In this document: positions 11,552-23,437 of the stretch, piece after piece
How positions within the stretch are numbered: the first letter of the stretch is position 1
Layout: each line of letters begins with the position of its first letter
Origin: Loigolactobacillus coryniformis subsp. coryniformis KCTC 3167 = DSM 20001
GTDB taxonomy: Bacteria > Bacillota > Bacilli > Lactobacillales > Lactobacillaceae
NCBI RefSeq assembly: GCF_002706425.1
Contig: NZ_CP017713.1
Span: 1,178,001 to 1,242,000 of the forward strand
Length of the DNA stretch: 64,000 bases
Direction of reading: 5' to 3'
Notes under the pieces: model-generated
Database searches by the model: none
What the model was told of the DNA's origin: nothing
The model's input: only the letters and a program-made list of their open reading frames with translations
Program-made: the position numbers and the translations under genes

Positions 11552-12916
11552 ATGGAAAAATTGATCGTGCGCGGTGGTCAAACATTGAACGGAACGGTTG
11601 AAATCGAAGGTGCCAAAAATGCAGTTTTACCTATTTTGGCAGCTAGTATCTTGGCTTCTGAAGGCCAGATGACATTGGATAATGTGCCGATTTTATCTGA
11701 TGTGTTTACGATGAATGAAGTTTTGAATATGTTGCAACTGAATTTAGAATTTGATCAGTTGCGTAAGACGATCGTGCTGGATGCGACTGGGGAGTTATCC
11801 TTTGAAGCACCACTAGAGTACGTTTCAAAAATGCGGGCATCAATCGTTGTTTTAGGCCCATTGTTGGCGCGTTTAGGTCATGCGCGTGTGGCTATGCCTG
11901 GTGGCTGTGCAATTGGCACGCGCCCGATTGATCTGCATCTAAAAGGTTTCGAAGCTTTAGGTGCGACGATCGAACAGCATGCTGGTTATATTGATGCATG
12001 GGCGGACAAATTAGTCGGTAGTAATATTTACTTAGATTTTCCTAGCGTTGGTGCCACACAAAATATTATGATGGCAGCAACCTTAGCTGAAGGCACTACT
12101 GTGATCGAAAATGTTGCTCGGGAACCGGAAATCGTTGATCTAGCTAACGTACTTAATAAAATGGGTGCTAAAGTGGTTGGCGCCGGAACTGATACGTTGC
12201 GGATCGAAGGCGTTAAGTCGTTACATGGTTGCAGTCACAGCATTATTCAAGATCGGATCGAAGCTGGAACATTTATGGTGGCAGCGGCGATCACCGGTGG
12301 TAACGTGTTGATCAAAGATGCAATCAAAGAACATAATAAACCATTGATTTCTAAGCTAGAAGAAATGGGTGTCACTGTCGTCGAAAATGATGCTGGTGTT
12401 CGAATCATCGGTAATCAACAGTTACGGCCAACTAGCGTTAAAACACTGCCACATCCAGGCTTCCCAACGGATATGCAAGCACAAATGACTGTGTTGCAAT
12501 TAGCAGCTACGGGAACGAGCTTGATGACGGAAACCGTCTTTGAAAATCGCTTTATGCATTTAGATGAATTGCGCCGCATGAATGCTGATTTTAAAATTGA
12601 AGGCAGTTCAGTTTTGTTATATGGACCGACTGAATTTAATGGTGCGGAAGTGGCAGCTTCTGATTTACGTGCGGCTGCTGCATTGGCAATCGCTGGTTTG
12701 GTTGCTAAGGGCTTTACTCGGGTCACTAACTTAAAATACTTAGATCGTGGGTACTATCATTTTCAGCAAAAATTACGTGCGTTGGGGGCTCAGATCATAC
12801 GGGTGACTGAACCAGCTAATCAAGAGCGTCTGGATGCTGCTTCTTTTGCTAAGGAATTAGCTTATCAACAAGAACAGGATCGCGTGCAGAGTTTAGCAAC
12901 AATGATCAAGCGATAA
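11552..12916 (+). CDS. murA: UDP-N-acetylglucosamine 1-carboxyvinyltransferase
   Basis: Transfers enolpyruvate from PEP to UDP-GlcNAc, the committed step of peptidoglycan precursor synthesis. The PEP-reactive, fosfomycin-target cysteine is in [15 protein letters not shown] near residue 117, and the N-terminal lysine is in [13 protein letters not shown]. The ATG at 11552 follows ACGGAGGGAAATTCC; 454 residues. Low-GC Firmicutes usually carry two MurA paralogues; this position is that of the second (MurZ/MurA2-like) copy. Confidence 0.95.
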   Translation: MEKLIVRGGQTLNGTVEIEGAKNAVLPILAASILASEGQMTLDNVPILSDVFTMNEVLNMLQLNLEFDQLRKTIVLDATGELSFEAPLEYVSKMRASIVVLGPLLARLGHARVAMPGGCAIGTRPIDLHLKGFEALGATIEQHAGYIDAWADKLVGSNIYLDFPSVGATQNIMMAATLAEGTTVIENVAREPEIVDLANVLNKMGAKVVGAGTDTLRIEGVKSLHGCSHSIIQDRIEAGTFMVAAAITGGNVLIKDAIKEHNKPLISKLEEMGVTVVENDAGVRIIGNQQLRPTSVKTLPHPGFPTDMQAQMTVLQLAATGTSLMTETVFENRFMHLDELRRMNADFKIEGSSVLLYGPTEFNGAEVAASDLRAAAALAIAGLVAKGFTRVTNLKYLDRGYYHFQQKLRALGAQIIRVTEPANQERLDAASFAKELAYQQEQDRVQSLATMIKR

Positions 12917-12919
12917 TTT

Positions 12920-12960
12920 TAAAGCTATTCGTCGGTTTTAGAGCCGAGAATAGCTTTTTT
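12920..12960 (+). terminator. murA terminator
   Basis: AAAGCTATTC-G-TCGG and CCGA-G-AATAGCTTT form a stem with one internal mismatch, followed by TTT. It separates murA from mreB. Confidence 0.88.
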
Positions 12961-13028
12961 GATAAAATCTTTACTTTTAAACGGGTTATAGAGCGCCAAG
13001 TGAGGTTTTCGTCCTTATGAAGTTATGC

Positions 13029-13064
13029 TATAATTCAATATTGATTGGGCTAGTGAATTAGCCC
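13029..13064 (+). promoter_or_regulatory. mreB promoter -10 and leader hairpin
   Basis: TATAAT at 13029-13034 is preceded by TGC (extended -10); the -35 is poor. A perfect GGGCTA (13047-13052)/TAGCCC (13059-13064) hairpin lies near the expected 5' end of the message, with no T-tract, and may stabilise the transcript. Confidence 0.6.
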
Positions 13065-13116
13065 GCAACCGAAGTGGAATTAGCTGCTCGGTTCATGTGA
13101 GAGGAGAAATATAAAT

Positions 13117-14100
13117 ATGGCGAAAGATATCGGCATCGACCTAGGCACCGCTAATGTTTTGATCCACGTTGAGGGCAAGGGCATCGTGCTTAATGAACCT
13201 TCAGTTGTGGCAATCGATACAAAGAGCGGTAAGGTACTTGCCGTGGGCACAGAGGCATATAAAATGGTTGGACGGACGCCAGGTAACATTCGAGCGATCC
13301 GGCCGTTAAAAGATGGTGTCATTGCTGATTTTGATATTACGGAAGCAATGCTGTCCTATTTTATTGATAAATTAAATGTTAAAGGGGTATTATCCAAACC
13401 CAATATTTTAATTTGTTGCCCAACAAATATTACTTCAATTGAACAAAAAGCAATTATTGAAGCTGCAGAAAAATCCGGCGGCCGTAATGTTTACTTAGAA
13501 GAGGAACCAAAAGTAGCCGCGATCGGTGCCGGGATGGATATTTTCCAACCCCAAGGCAACATGGTCATTGATATTGGTGGTGGGACTAGTGACATCGCCG
13601 TTTTATCAATGGGTGATATTGTGACTAGTCAATCATTACGACTAGCCGGGGATAAAATGGATGCTGAGATTGCCGCATTTGTTAAGAAAGAACATAGTCT
13701 GTTGATCGGTGAACATACGGCAGAAAAGATCAAGATCGAAATTGGTGAAGTGTATGGTCAGGATACTGGTAAAACCTTGGATGTTCGTGGCCGCGACATG
13801 GTGACTGGTTTACCACGGACCATTACGATCACTTCTAAAGAGATCGAATCTGCTTTACATGATACCATGATGGTCATTGTGCAAGCAGCCAAGGATGTTT
13901 TAAATCAAACACCACCAGAACTGTCAGCGGATATTATTGATCATGGGATCATGTTGACTGGTGGCGGTGCATTATTACATGGTATCGCCCAGTTATTTAC
14001 GGATAACTTGAAGGTACCAGTCATCGTGGCTGAACAGCCGTTAGATGCGGTTGCATTGGGTACTGGCGTGTTACTGGGGAACATTAATAAAAGACGATAG
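13117..14100 (+). CDS. mreB: MreB/Mbl-family rod-shape actin homologue
   Basis: Bacterial actin that forms membrane-associated filaments guiding lateral wall synthesis. Actin-fold nucleotide motifs are visible: IGIDLGTANVLI at the N-terminus, VIDIGGGTSDIAVLS near residue 150 and LTGGGALLHG near residue 280. It is 327 residues. Pairing with rodA and absence of mreC/mreD here suggests the second MreB (Mbl-like) locus; which paralogue it is cannot be settled without comparison. Confidence 0.93.
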   Translation: MAKDIGIDLGTANVLIHVEGKGIVLNEPSVVAIDTKSGKVLAVGTEAYKMVGRTPGNIRAIRPLKDGVIADFDITEAMLSYFIDKLNVKGVLSKPNILICCPTNITSIEQKAIIEAAEKSGGRNVYLEEEPKVAAIGAGMDIFQPQGNMVIDIGGGTSDIAVLSMGDIVTSQSLRLAGDKMDAEIAAFVKKEHSLLIGEHTAEKIKIEIGEVYGQDTGKTLDVRGRDMVTGLPRTITITSKEIESALHDTMMVIVQAAKDVLNQTPPELSADIIDHGIMLTGGGALLHGIAQLFTDNLKVPVIVAEQPLDAVALGTGVLLGNINKRR

Positions 14101-14114
14101 ACTGAGGTGATATC

Positions 14115-14303
14115 ATGAATAATGATTCCAATCGATTTGATATTTTTGTTAAGCCAGTTTTGGTTCGGATCCTGTTAGTGGCTATTGCCATGACGATTGC
14201 TATCGTAATCGGTGCAATGATCGGCTATGCAGTTGGCGGTGGCAATCCATTGCGGGTTTTCTTACCTAGTACTTGGGGTCACCTATTAGACTTTGTGCGT
14301 TGA
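14115..14303 (+). CDS. EpuA-family small membrane protein
   Basis: 62 residues with one membrane segment (about residues 14-38) after a short basic, polar N-terminus. It matches the EpuA family, often annotated as DNA-directed RNA polymerase subunit beta because of genome context in other species; that name is not a demonstrated function. It sits 14 bases after mreB behind GAGGTGATATC. Confidence 0.8.
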   Translation: MNNDSNRFDIFVKPVLVRILLVAIAMTIAIVIGAMIGYAVGGGNPLRVFLPSTWGHLLDFVR

Positions 14304-14310
14304 TGAATTA

Positions 14311-14339
14311 GAGGCTGAGCATTAGCTTGGCTTCTTTTT
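14311..14339 (+). terminator. Terminator after epuA
   Basis: GAGGCTGAGC (14311-14320) pairs with GCTTGGCTTC (14325-14334) with G-T wobbles around an ATTA loop, followed by TTTTTG. The wobbles make it weaker than the neighbouring terminators. Confidence 0.6.
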
Positions 14340-14409
14340 GCTAGAAATATGGCGTAAAATTGGTCTAGGCGTAATCCGCGAATCCAAGAGGTAAAAGTGA
14401 GGTTTAGGT

Positions 14410-14703
14410 ATGCGGTATATAGTGATCAAATTAATCAGTTGGTATCAACACTTTTCAGCACAGACGCCAAATCATTGCCGCTACTATCCGACTTGTTCGC
14501 ATTATACGCAAACGGCGATATTGCGTTTTGGGGCTATTCGCGGCGGTTTAATGGGCATTAGTCGAATCCTACGGTGCCAGCCGCTTAGTCAAGGTGGGAT
14601 TGATCCAGTACCACAACGATTTACTTTATTCCGAAATAAAAACACAGTAGATATAGCGAAAGCGAGTGAGAAATATTATGGCGAAACAGCCCAGCAAGAT
14701 TGA
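14410..14703 (+). CDS. yidD: YidD, membrane protein insertion efficiency factor
   Basis: 97-residue protein assisting YidC-dependent membrane insertion. The family signature HCRYYPTCSHYTQTAI with two cysteines and the later RCQPLSQGGIDPVP are both present. It is expected at the inner face of the membrane, anchored by an N-terminal amphipathic helix. It overlaps the next gene by 26 bases, so the two are probably coupled. Confidence 0.93.
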   Translation: MRYIVIKLISWYQHFSAQTPNHCRYYPTCSHYTQTAILRFGAIRGGLMGISRILRCQPLSQGGIDPVPQRFTLFRNKNTVDIAKASEKYYGETAQQD

Positions 14704-14896
14704 GCTTAGTATTGAAGAAGAAAAACAGGCCGGCGAAACGATTAATGTTGTTTATGATGGTAAACACCGGGTCGGTAGTATTCGACCCGAGGCAGGTCAG
14801 TTTGTTGTTGAATTGACTAATGGTGAAGTCTATCACGCTAAGACCTATGATGAAGGTTTGAATACATTGATCATGCAATATCATTTACACAAGTAA
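14678..14896 (+). CDS. DUF2969 family protein
   Basis: 72-residue acidic cytosolic protein of unknown function, typical of lactobacilli next to yidD and rodA. Recognisable by the SIEEEKQAGETINVV start and GSIRPEAGQF core. I use ATG 14678; a GTG at 14666 is also in frame, and neither has a strong ribosome binding site, consistent with coupling to yidD. No membrane segment or catalytic motif is visible. Confidence 0.75.
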   Translation: MAKQPSKIELSIEEEKQAGETINVVYDGKHRVGSIRPEAGQFVVELTNGEVYHAKTYDEGLNTLIMQYHLHK

Positions 14897-15034
14897 AAAT
14901 GATTATCAGTTGAGAAAATAGATCTGTTAAAACAATATTAGAAGTGAATTACCATGTCTTTAACATAACCGTGCAATTCTAAAAATGGCACTTAGTTTGG
15001 TAAGTGGCTGTGTTTATTTGCCAGACTCTAAGTA

Positions 15035-15064
15035 TTACCGTTAATGTTAAATTTGTGGTATAAA
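15035..15064 (+). promoter_or_regulatory. rodA promoter
   Basis: TATAAA (15059-15064) with TGG immediately before it (extended -10) and TTACCG (15035-15040) 18 bases upstream. A small hairpin CACTTA (14989-14994)/TAAGTG (15001-15006) precedes it and may end the DUF2969 message. Confidence 0.55.
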
Positions 15065-15102
15065 AATTGTCCATTATTGTGAAGTAGAGGAAAGGTGAGT
15101 TG

Positions 15103-16308
15103 ATGAATCGACAAACAGCTCGCGAGGAACGCGAGAACTCACGGATCGATTACGGTATTATATTTCCGATCATGATGTTAGCATTGGTTGGTTTAGCCTC
15201 GATTTATGTCGCTGCTAGTAATGATACTAAAAGTGTTAACGTTGTTAGAATGGTCGTTACCCAATTGATTTGGTACGTGATCGGGATCGGGATCGTTGCC
15301 GTGATGATGCAATTTGATTCCGAACAATTATGGAAGATCGCACCTTATGCTTATGGCTTCGGGATCTTTTTGATGATCATCATTTTGGTTTTTTATAGCC
15401 GAGCCTATTACGTTCAGACCGGGGCCAAAAGTTGGTTTGCCTTTGGTCCGTTTACGTTCCAGCCGTCTGAGGTGATGAAGCCCGCGTTTATATTGATGGC
15501 AGCGCGGGCGGTTCGCGGACATAACGATAAGTATCCGCAACATACGGTACAGACGGATATGCTATTGCTAGGTAAGCTGATTTTATGGATTTTGCCTGTC
15601 CTACTATCGTTACATTTCCAAAATGATTTAGGGACTACATTAGTCTTTTTAGCCATCCTAGGCGGTGTTATTCTGGTTTCTGGCGTTACTTGGAAAATTC
15701 TAGTACCGTTGATTTCAACGGTCACGGTGATTGGTGGAACTGCCTTAGCTTTTGTTACCACCACTTGGGGGCGTAACATTTTAGGCCGTCTCGGGTTTAA
15801 AGCTTATCAGTTTGCGCGGATCGATACATGGCTGAATCCATCCAATGATACCAGCAGTTCCAGTTATCAGTTATGGCGTAGTATGAAGGCAATTGGTTCG
15901 GGGCAGATTTTTGGTAAAGGTTTCAACCATGTTGAAGTTTATGTGCCTGTACGTGAATCTGATATGATTTTTTCCGTTATCGGTGAAAACTTTGGCTTTA
16001 TTGGTTCCACGTTATTGATCTTATTGTATTTCTTGTTGATCTATCAAATGATTCGGGTTACTTTTGATACTAAAAACGAATTTTATGCTTATATTTCAAC
16101 TGGCGTCATTATGATGATCTTGTTCCATACCTTTGAAAATATTGGTATGAACATTGGCCTATTACCATTGACTGGTATTCCGTTACCATTTGTTTCGCAG
16201 GGTGGTTCAGCTTTGATCGGAAATTTGATTGGTATCGGGATGATCATGTCGATGCGTTTCCACTATCACAGTTACATGTTTAGCGCCGACAGCGAAAAGT
16301 TTAATTGA
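15103..16308 (+). CDS. rodA: RodA-type peptidoglycan glycosyltransferase (SEDS family)
   Basis: Polytopic membrane protein of 401 residues with about ten hydrophobic segments, which polymerises lipid II for wall elongation. SEDS landmarks are FGPFTFQPSEVMKPAFI, the loop with FGKGFNHVEVYVPVRESDMIFSV, and the C-terminal TGIPLPFVSQGGSALI. Co-location with mreB supports RodA rather than FtsW. The start is ATG 15103, behind AGAGGAAAGGTGAG. Confidence 0.93.
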   Translation: MNRQTAREERENSRIDYGIIFPIMMLALVGLASIYVAASNDTKSVNVVRMVVTQLIWYVIGIGIVAVMMQFDSEQLWKIAPYAYGFGIFLMIIILVFYSRAYYVQTGAKSWFAFGPFTFQPSEVMKPAFILMAARAVRGHNDKYPQHTVQTDMLLLGKLILWILPVLLSLHFQNDLGTTLVFLAILGGVILVSGVTWKILVPLISTVTVIGGTALAFVTTTWGRNILGRLGFKAYQFARIDTWLNPSNDTSSSSYQLWRSMKAIGSGQIFGKGFNHVEVYVPVRESDMIFSVIGENFGFIGSTLLILLYFLLIYQMIRVTFDTKNEFYAYISTGVIMMILFHTFENIGMNIGLLPLTGIPLPFVSQGGSALIGNLIGIGMIMSMRFHYHSYMFSADSEKFN

Positions 16309-16337
16309 TGCGAAATTGGTAAATTAACGGTTGTGAC

Positions 16338-16366
16338 TTGACACTGATTTGTAATCTGCTTATAAT
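16338..16366 (+). promoter_or_regulatory. metNIQ promoter (perfect consensus)
   Basis: TTGACA (16338-16343), 17 bases, TATAAT (16361-16366): both hexamers match the sigma-A consensus exactly. A constitutively strong promoter fits control by the T-box immediately downstream. Confidence 0.92.
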
Positions 16367-16383
16367 TGGAAACAATTCAATAA

Positions 16384-16648
16384 AGCACGTCGAAGGAAAG
16401 AAGCTAAGTAAACATTTATAGTGAGCTGTTGGCCAGTGGGAAACAGTAATGTACTTAGTTGAATGGTTCTGGAGTGCTGCTAGGTGAAAGTAAGTAAGCT
16501 AGCACGGGGAGCGACCGTTACTCGTTGAGTCTATGACTCATTAAGGTTGATGGAGCAATCTATCAACAAATTAAGGTGGTAACACGTAAAGTTAAGCTTT
16601 TCGTCCTTTGACAGCTATTTAGTCAAGGATGAAAAGCTTTTTATTTTT
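16384..16648 (+). ncRNA. T-box leader, methionine-specific, ahead of metNIQ
   Basis: The T-box sequence AAGGTGGTAACACG lies at 16574-16587, followed by a terminator whose arms are AAGCTTTTC-G-TCCTT and AAGGA-T-GAAAAGCTT, then TTTATTTTT. Stem I can be drawn with AGCAC (16384-16388)/GTGCT (16474-16478) and CTAAGTA (16404-16410)/TACTTAG (16452-16458). The specifier loop between them exposes ATG at 16463-16465, the Met codon. The bulge TGGT pairs with an ACCA 3' end, as expected for a tRNA with discriminator A. Uncharged tRNA-Met should therefore allow transcription of the methionine transporter. Confidence 0.92.
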
Positions 16649-16693
16649 CTAAACACCGCATGAAAATTATTAAGAGAAAGAGATGATCAACGC

Positions 16694-17728
16694 GTGATTG
16701 AAATTAAGGACGTCAGCAGAATTTACCGTGGTAAGAAAAAAACGATCACGGCCGTAAAAGACGTCAACCTAACGATCAATGATGGCGAGATTTATGGTAT
16801 CGTTGGCTATTCTGGTGCCGGTAAAAGTACTTTAGTCCGAATGCTTAATGGGTTAGAAACGCCAACTAGTGGGACAGTTACGATCAATGATACCGTGATG
16901 AGTGATTTAAAAGGCAAGCCACTGCGGGAAGCACGCCAAAAAATGGGAATGATCTTTCAGTATTTTAACTTATTGTGGTCGCGGACGGTTCTAGAAAATG
17001 TGACTTTTCCATTAGAATTAGTCGGTATGAGCAAGGTTGATCGCGAAGCTAAGGCTAAGAAGTTGATCGATACTGTTGGTTTGCAGGGACGCGAAAATGC
17101 TTATCCAAGTGAATTATCTGGTGGGCAACAACAACGGGTTGCCATTGCGCGGGCGTTAGCAAATGATCCGCAGATTCTATTATCTGATGAAGCCACTAGT
17201 GGTTTGGATCCGAAAACAACTGATGAAGTCTTGGATTTACTCTTGAAGATCAACCGCGAGTTAAAAATTACGATCGTCGTGATCACCCATGAAATGCATG
17301 TGATCCGTAAAATTTGTGATCGTATGGCAGTTATGGATGAAGGAGCAGTGGTCGAAGAAGGCAATGTCTTCGATATTTTCCGTAATCCTAAAATGGAAAT
17401 TACGCGTCAATTTGTTTCTGAAGAAGAAACGCCGCAGCTAAACGATACGACTGTGGTGATCAATGAGTTGCTAGCGCAAGTACCAACGGGGAAAATCGTT
17501 AAATTGACTTTCCACGGTGATCAGGCTAAGTTACCGATCATTTCTGAAATGTTGCGACAATTTCCCAATGTTGATCTTAATATTGTTGACGGCAGTATTC
17601 ATCAAACGCAGGAAGGATCAATTGGAACTTTGTATCTGCAATTGTTAGGTGACGATGCTGAAATTGCAGGTGCAACCGATTATCTGCATAAAATGCGTGT
17701 GGGAACGGAGGTGATTCGTGGTGAGTAG
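16694..17728 (+). CDS. metN: Methionine ABC transporter, ATP-binding subunit
   Basis: ATPase of the MetNIQ importer. Walker A is GYSGAGKST (about residue 38), the ABC signature LSGGQQQRVAIARAL, Walker B ILLSDEATSGLDP and the switch histidine in THEMHVI. A C-terminal extension of about 90 residues corresponds to the NIL domain that binds methionine and inhibits transport. The start is GTG 16694; the 3' end overlaps metI by 11 bases. The Met T-box supports the substrate. Confidence 0.95.
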   Translation: MIEIKDVSRIYRGKKKTITAVKDVNLTINDGEIYGIVGYSGAGKSTLVRMLNGLETPTSGTVTINDTVMSDLKGKPLREARQKMGMIFQYFNLLWSRTVLENVTFPLELVGMSKVDREAKAKKLIDTVGLQGRENAYPSELSGGQQQRVAIARALANDPQILLSDEATSGLDPKTTDEVLDLLLKINRELKITIVVITHEMHVIRKICDRMAVMDEGAVVEEGNVFDIFRNPKMEITRQFVSEEETPQLNDTTVVINELLAQVPTGKIVKLTFHGDQAKLPIISEMLRQFPNVDLNIVDGSIHQTQEGSIGTLYLQLLGDDAEIAGATDYLHKMRVGTEVIRGE

Positions 17729-18419
17729 TACAACAGGCTTCTCCTCATACTTCCACTTTTCACAAGTTGATTGGCCCAGCATGTGGTCGGCAACGATCGA
17801 AACAATTTGGATGACGATTTTCTCATTGGTTTTAGTCGCTATTTTAGGTGTTTTACTTGGCTTGTTATTATTCGAAACAACCGGCAGTACTAATTTCTGG
17901 GCTCGATTGGTTCATGGCTTGACGGCCTTATTCGTTAATGTTTTCCGGTCGGTTCCGTTTATTATTTTAATCGTGTTGTTATTGCCACTGACTAAAAAAT
18001 TAGTGGGTACCATCATTGGGCCTAAGGCGGCTTTGCCGTCATTGATCATCTCCGCCGCACCTTTTTATGCGCGAATGGTTGAATTGGCCTTCCATGAAAT
18101 TGATCATGGTGTGATCGAAGCGGCGGAAGCCATGGGCGCAACGCGGTGGCAGATCGTCTATAAAGTGTTGTTGCCAGAGAGTAGTCCCGCACTGGTTTCA
18201 GGGATTACCGTTACTGGTATTTCCCTGATCGGTTTTACCGCAATGGCTGGTGTGATCGGGGCTGGTGGCTTAGGGAACTTAGCTTACTTAGATGGTTTCC
18301 AAGCTAGCAATAATACGGTTACCTTAGTTGCAACCATCATTATTTTATTAGTTGTTTTTGTTTGTCAAACAATCGGTGATTTCGTGGTCAAACGACTGGA
18401 TAAGCGAGTTGCCAATTAA
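17718..18419 (+). CDS. metI: Methionine ABC transporter permease
   Basis: 233-residue membrane subunit with about five hydrophobic segments and the coupling-helix EAA loop around EAAEAMGATRWQIVYKVLLPE, which docks on MetN. GTG 17718 is preceded by GGAGGTGATTC; a second GTG three bases later is also possible. It overlaps metN by 11 bases, implying coupled translation. Confidence 0.95.
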   Translation: MVSSTTGFSSYFHFSQVDWPSMWSATIETIWMTIFSLVLVAILGVLLGLLLFETTGSTNFWARLVHGLTALFVNVFRSVPFIILIVLLLPLTKKLVGTIIGPKAALPSLIISAAPFYARMVELAFHEIDHGVIEAAEAMGATRWQIVYKVLLPESSPALVSGITVTGISLIGFTAMAGVIGAGGLGNLAYLDGFQASNNTVTLVATIIILLVVFVCQTIGDFVVKRLDKRVAN

Positions 18420-18462
18420 GTTTTGGTTATAAAATGTTTTATGAAAAATGGAGGGATTTTTT

Positions 18463-19284
18463 ATGTCAAAGAAACATCGTTTAATTAAGTTTGTTACGGC
18501 TGCGGCTGTACTTGTGCTAGGGGCGAGCACATTTGGTTCTACGGCTGAAGCCGCAACTACATTGAAAGTCGGTGCAACTAAAACACCACATTCAATTATT
18601 TTAAATCACGTTAAGCCTCAATTGAAAAAAGAAGGCGTCAATCTAAAAGTAACGGTCTTCCAAGATTATTCCTTGATCGATAAGGCTTTAGTCGCTAAAA
18701 ACTTGGATGTTACTTATTTTGCGCACAAACCTTATCTAGAACAAGAAATTGCGAAAAATGGGTATAAGATCAGCGATATTGGTGCTGTGCATTTGGAACC
18801 AATCGGTGCTTATTCTAAGACAGTTAAAAGTTTGAAGAACGTTAAAGATGGTGCAACGGTCTTAGTTTCAAATAACCGGCCTGATTATGGTCGTATCTTA
18901 CAGATTTTGAAGGATGCGAATCTGATCACAATCAAAAAAGGGACTAAACTAACAGATGCTGATTTCACGGACATTGCGTCTAATCCTAAACATCTAAAAT
19001 TTAAGCACAATTATGATCCAAAATTAATGCCTGAATTATACAAGAACAACGAAGGTGACGTAATTTTCATCAACGCTAACTTTGCCGTTCAAGGTGGTTT
19101 GAATCCGAAAAAAGATGCAATCGCTTTGGAGAAACAATCATCACCGTATGCTAATATTCTTGAAGTTCGTAAAGGTGACGAAAACAAACCAACTATTAAG
19201 AAATTAAAGAAGGCTTTGCAATCTAAATCAACACAAAACTGGATCAGCAAACATTTCAAAGGTGCAGTTTTACCAGCTAAATAG
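18463..19284 (+). CDS. metQ: MetQ/NlpA-family methionine-binding protein without lipobox cysteine
   Basis: Extracellular solute-binding component, 273 residues from ATG 18463 behind TGGAGGG. Family features include ATKTPHSIILNHVKPQLKKEG, PYLEQEI and GAVHLEPIGAYS. The signal peptide has a basic start, a hydrophobic core (FVTAAAVLVLG) and STAEA-A before the mature domain. Most Gram-positive MetQ proteins are lipoproteins, but here the position expected for the lipidated Cys (residue 22, AGC at 18526-18528) is Ser. As written, it would be cleaved by signal peptidase I and lack a lipid anchor. Confidence 0.92.
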   Translation: MSKKHRLIKFVTAAAVLVLGASTFGSTAEAATTLKVGATKTPHSIILNHVKPQLKKEGVNLKVTVFQDYSLIDKALVAKNLDVTYFAHKPYLEQEIAKNGYKISDIGAVHLEPIGAYSKTVKSLKNVKDGATVLVSNNRPDYGRILQILKDANLITIKKGTKLTDADFTDIASNPKHLKFKHNYDPKLMPELYKNNEGDVIFINANFAVQGGLNPKKDAIALEKQSSPYANILEVRKGDENKPTIKKLKKALQSKSTQNWISKHFKGAVLPAK

Positions 19285-19293
19285 AACTAAGGA

Positions 19294-19319
19294 AAACTAC
19301 GAGAAATCGTAGTTTTTTT
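19294..19319 (+). terminator. metNIQ terminator
   Basis: AAACTACGA-GAAA-TCGTAGTTT followed by TTTT: a 9-base stem capped by a GNRA-type tetraloop. Confidence 0.93.
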
Positions 19320-19484
19320 GTTTAAATTAAAGTAAGCGTTGCCAAGCTAAGTAATGTTAAAAGCGACTATCAGGATATTCTTAATAAATTCTCATTTTAC
19401 AAAAATAAGTCTTGGTTGGCGGAATTATAAAGCATAACAACTTTTTTGTGGCAAGAAATTCTTTAAGGAACTCGCCAAGGGTTA

Positions 19485-19513
19485 TTGAAAAAGGTTCTCA
19501 ATTAAGTTAGAAT
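19485..19513 (+). promoter_or_regulatory. suf operon promoter
   Basis: TTGAAA (19485-19490), 17 bases, TAGAAT (19508-19513). The leader of about 80 bases holds the palindrome AAAACGTTTT (19549-19558) and a small ACTGG/CCAGT hairpin, either of which could bind a regulator. The rest of the 19320-19484 interval shows nothing else recognisable. Confidence 0.75.
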
Positions 19514-19599
19514 GAGTATTGTTTAATATTGGAAACGATTTTTCTCTTAAAACGTTTTCACTGGATAAACCAGTAATTCCTGATATCGGAGGAGAGCAC

Positions 19600-20394
19600 A
19601 TGTCAAAGTTAGAAGTAAAGAATCTACACGTTGCCGTCGTTGATGAAGATAAAGGTCAGCAAAAAGAGATCCTCAAAGGGGTCAATTTAACCATGCAAAC
19701 CGGCGAAATTCACGCCATCATGGGACCAAATGGTACTGGTAAGTCGACCTTATCACAAGCAATCATGGGCAATCCTGCATATAAAGTCACTGAAGGTGAC
19801 GTTTTGTTAGATGGTAAGAGTCTTTTAGATATGCCAGTAGATGAACGGGCACGTGCTGGTCTATTTTTGGCAATGCAATACCCAGCTGAAATTGCCGGGG
19901 TAACCAATGTCGAATTTATGCGGGCAGCAATCAATGCTCGGCGCGCCGATGATGATCAGATCCCAGTATTAGAATTTATGAAGTTCCTCGATAAAAATCT
20001 GGATATCTTAGATATGACCGACGATATGGTTGAACGTTACTTAAACGAAGGCTTCTCTGGCGGCGAAAAGAAACGCAACGAGATCCTACAGTTAATGATG
20101 ATCCAACCTAAATTTGCTATTCTTGATGAAATCGATTCTGGCCTTGATATTGACGCATTAAAGGTTGTCTCCAAAGGGGTCAATTCGATGCGTGGACCTG
20201 AATTTGGTTCATTGATCATCACCCATTATCAGCGTTTGCTGAATTATATTGTTCCTGATACCGTTCATGTCATGATGGGTGGACGAATTGTTGAAAGCGG
20301 CGGCCCTGAATTAGCTGAAAAATTGGAAGCTGAAGGCTACGCTGGTGTACGGGACGATCTTGGTTTGGATGTCAAACTAACAGACGAAATCTAA
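19600..20394 (+). CDS. sufC: SufC, Fe-S assembly ATPase
   Basis: ABC-type ATPase that works with SufB and SufD in the SufBC2D scaffold for iron-sulfur clusters. Walker A GPNGTGKST, signature FSGGEKKRNEILQ (the SufC-specific form) and Walker B FAILDEIDSGLD are visible. The start is ATG 19600 behind GGAGGAGAGCAC, giving 264 residues; an upstream TTG at 19519 would start inside the leader and is rejected. Confidence 0.96.
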   Translation: MSKLEVKNLHVAVVDEDKGQQKEILKGVNLTMQTGEIHAIMGPNGTGKSTLSQAIMGNPAYKVTEGDVLLDGKSLLDMPVDERARAGLFLAMQYPAEIAGVTNVEFMRAAINARRADDDQIPVLEFMKFLDKNLDILDMTDDMVERYLNEGFSGGEKKRNEILQLMMIQPKFAILDEIDSGLDIDALKVVSKGVNSMRGPEFGSLIITHYQRLLNYIVPDTVHVMMGGRIVESGGPELAEKLEAEGYAGVRDDLGLDVKLTDEI

Positions 20395-20407
20395 GGAGGC
20401 GCAGGTT

Positions 20408-23394
<2,987 letters not shown>

Positions 23395-23437
23395 TTATTG
23401 ACCGTTTGAACCATATATTGAATAAGGGGGACAGCTT

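Noticed and set aside
19519-19600. N-terminal extension of SufC from an upstream TTG
   Set aside because: It would begin a few bases after the promoter -10 and lacks a ribosome binding site; ATG 19600 has GGAGGAG.
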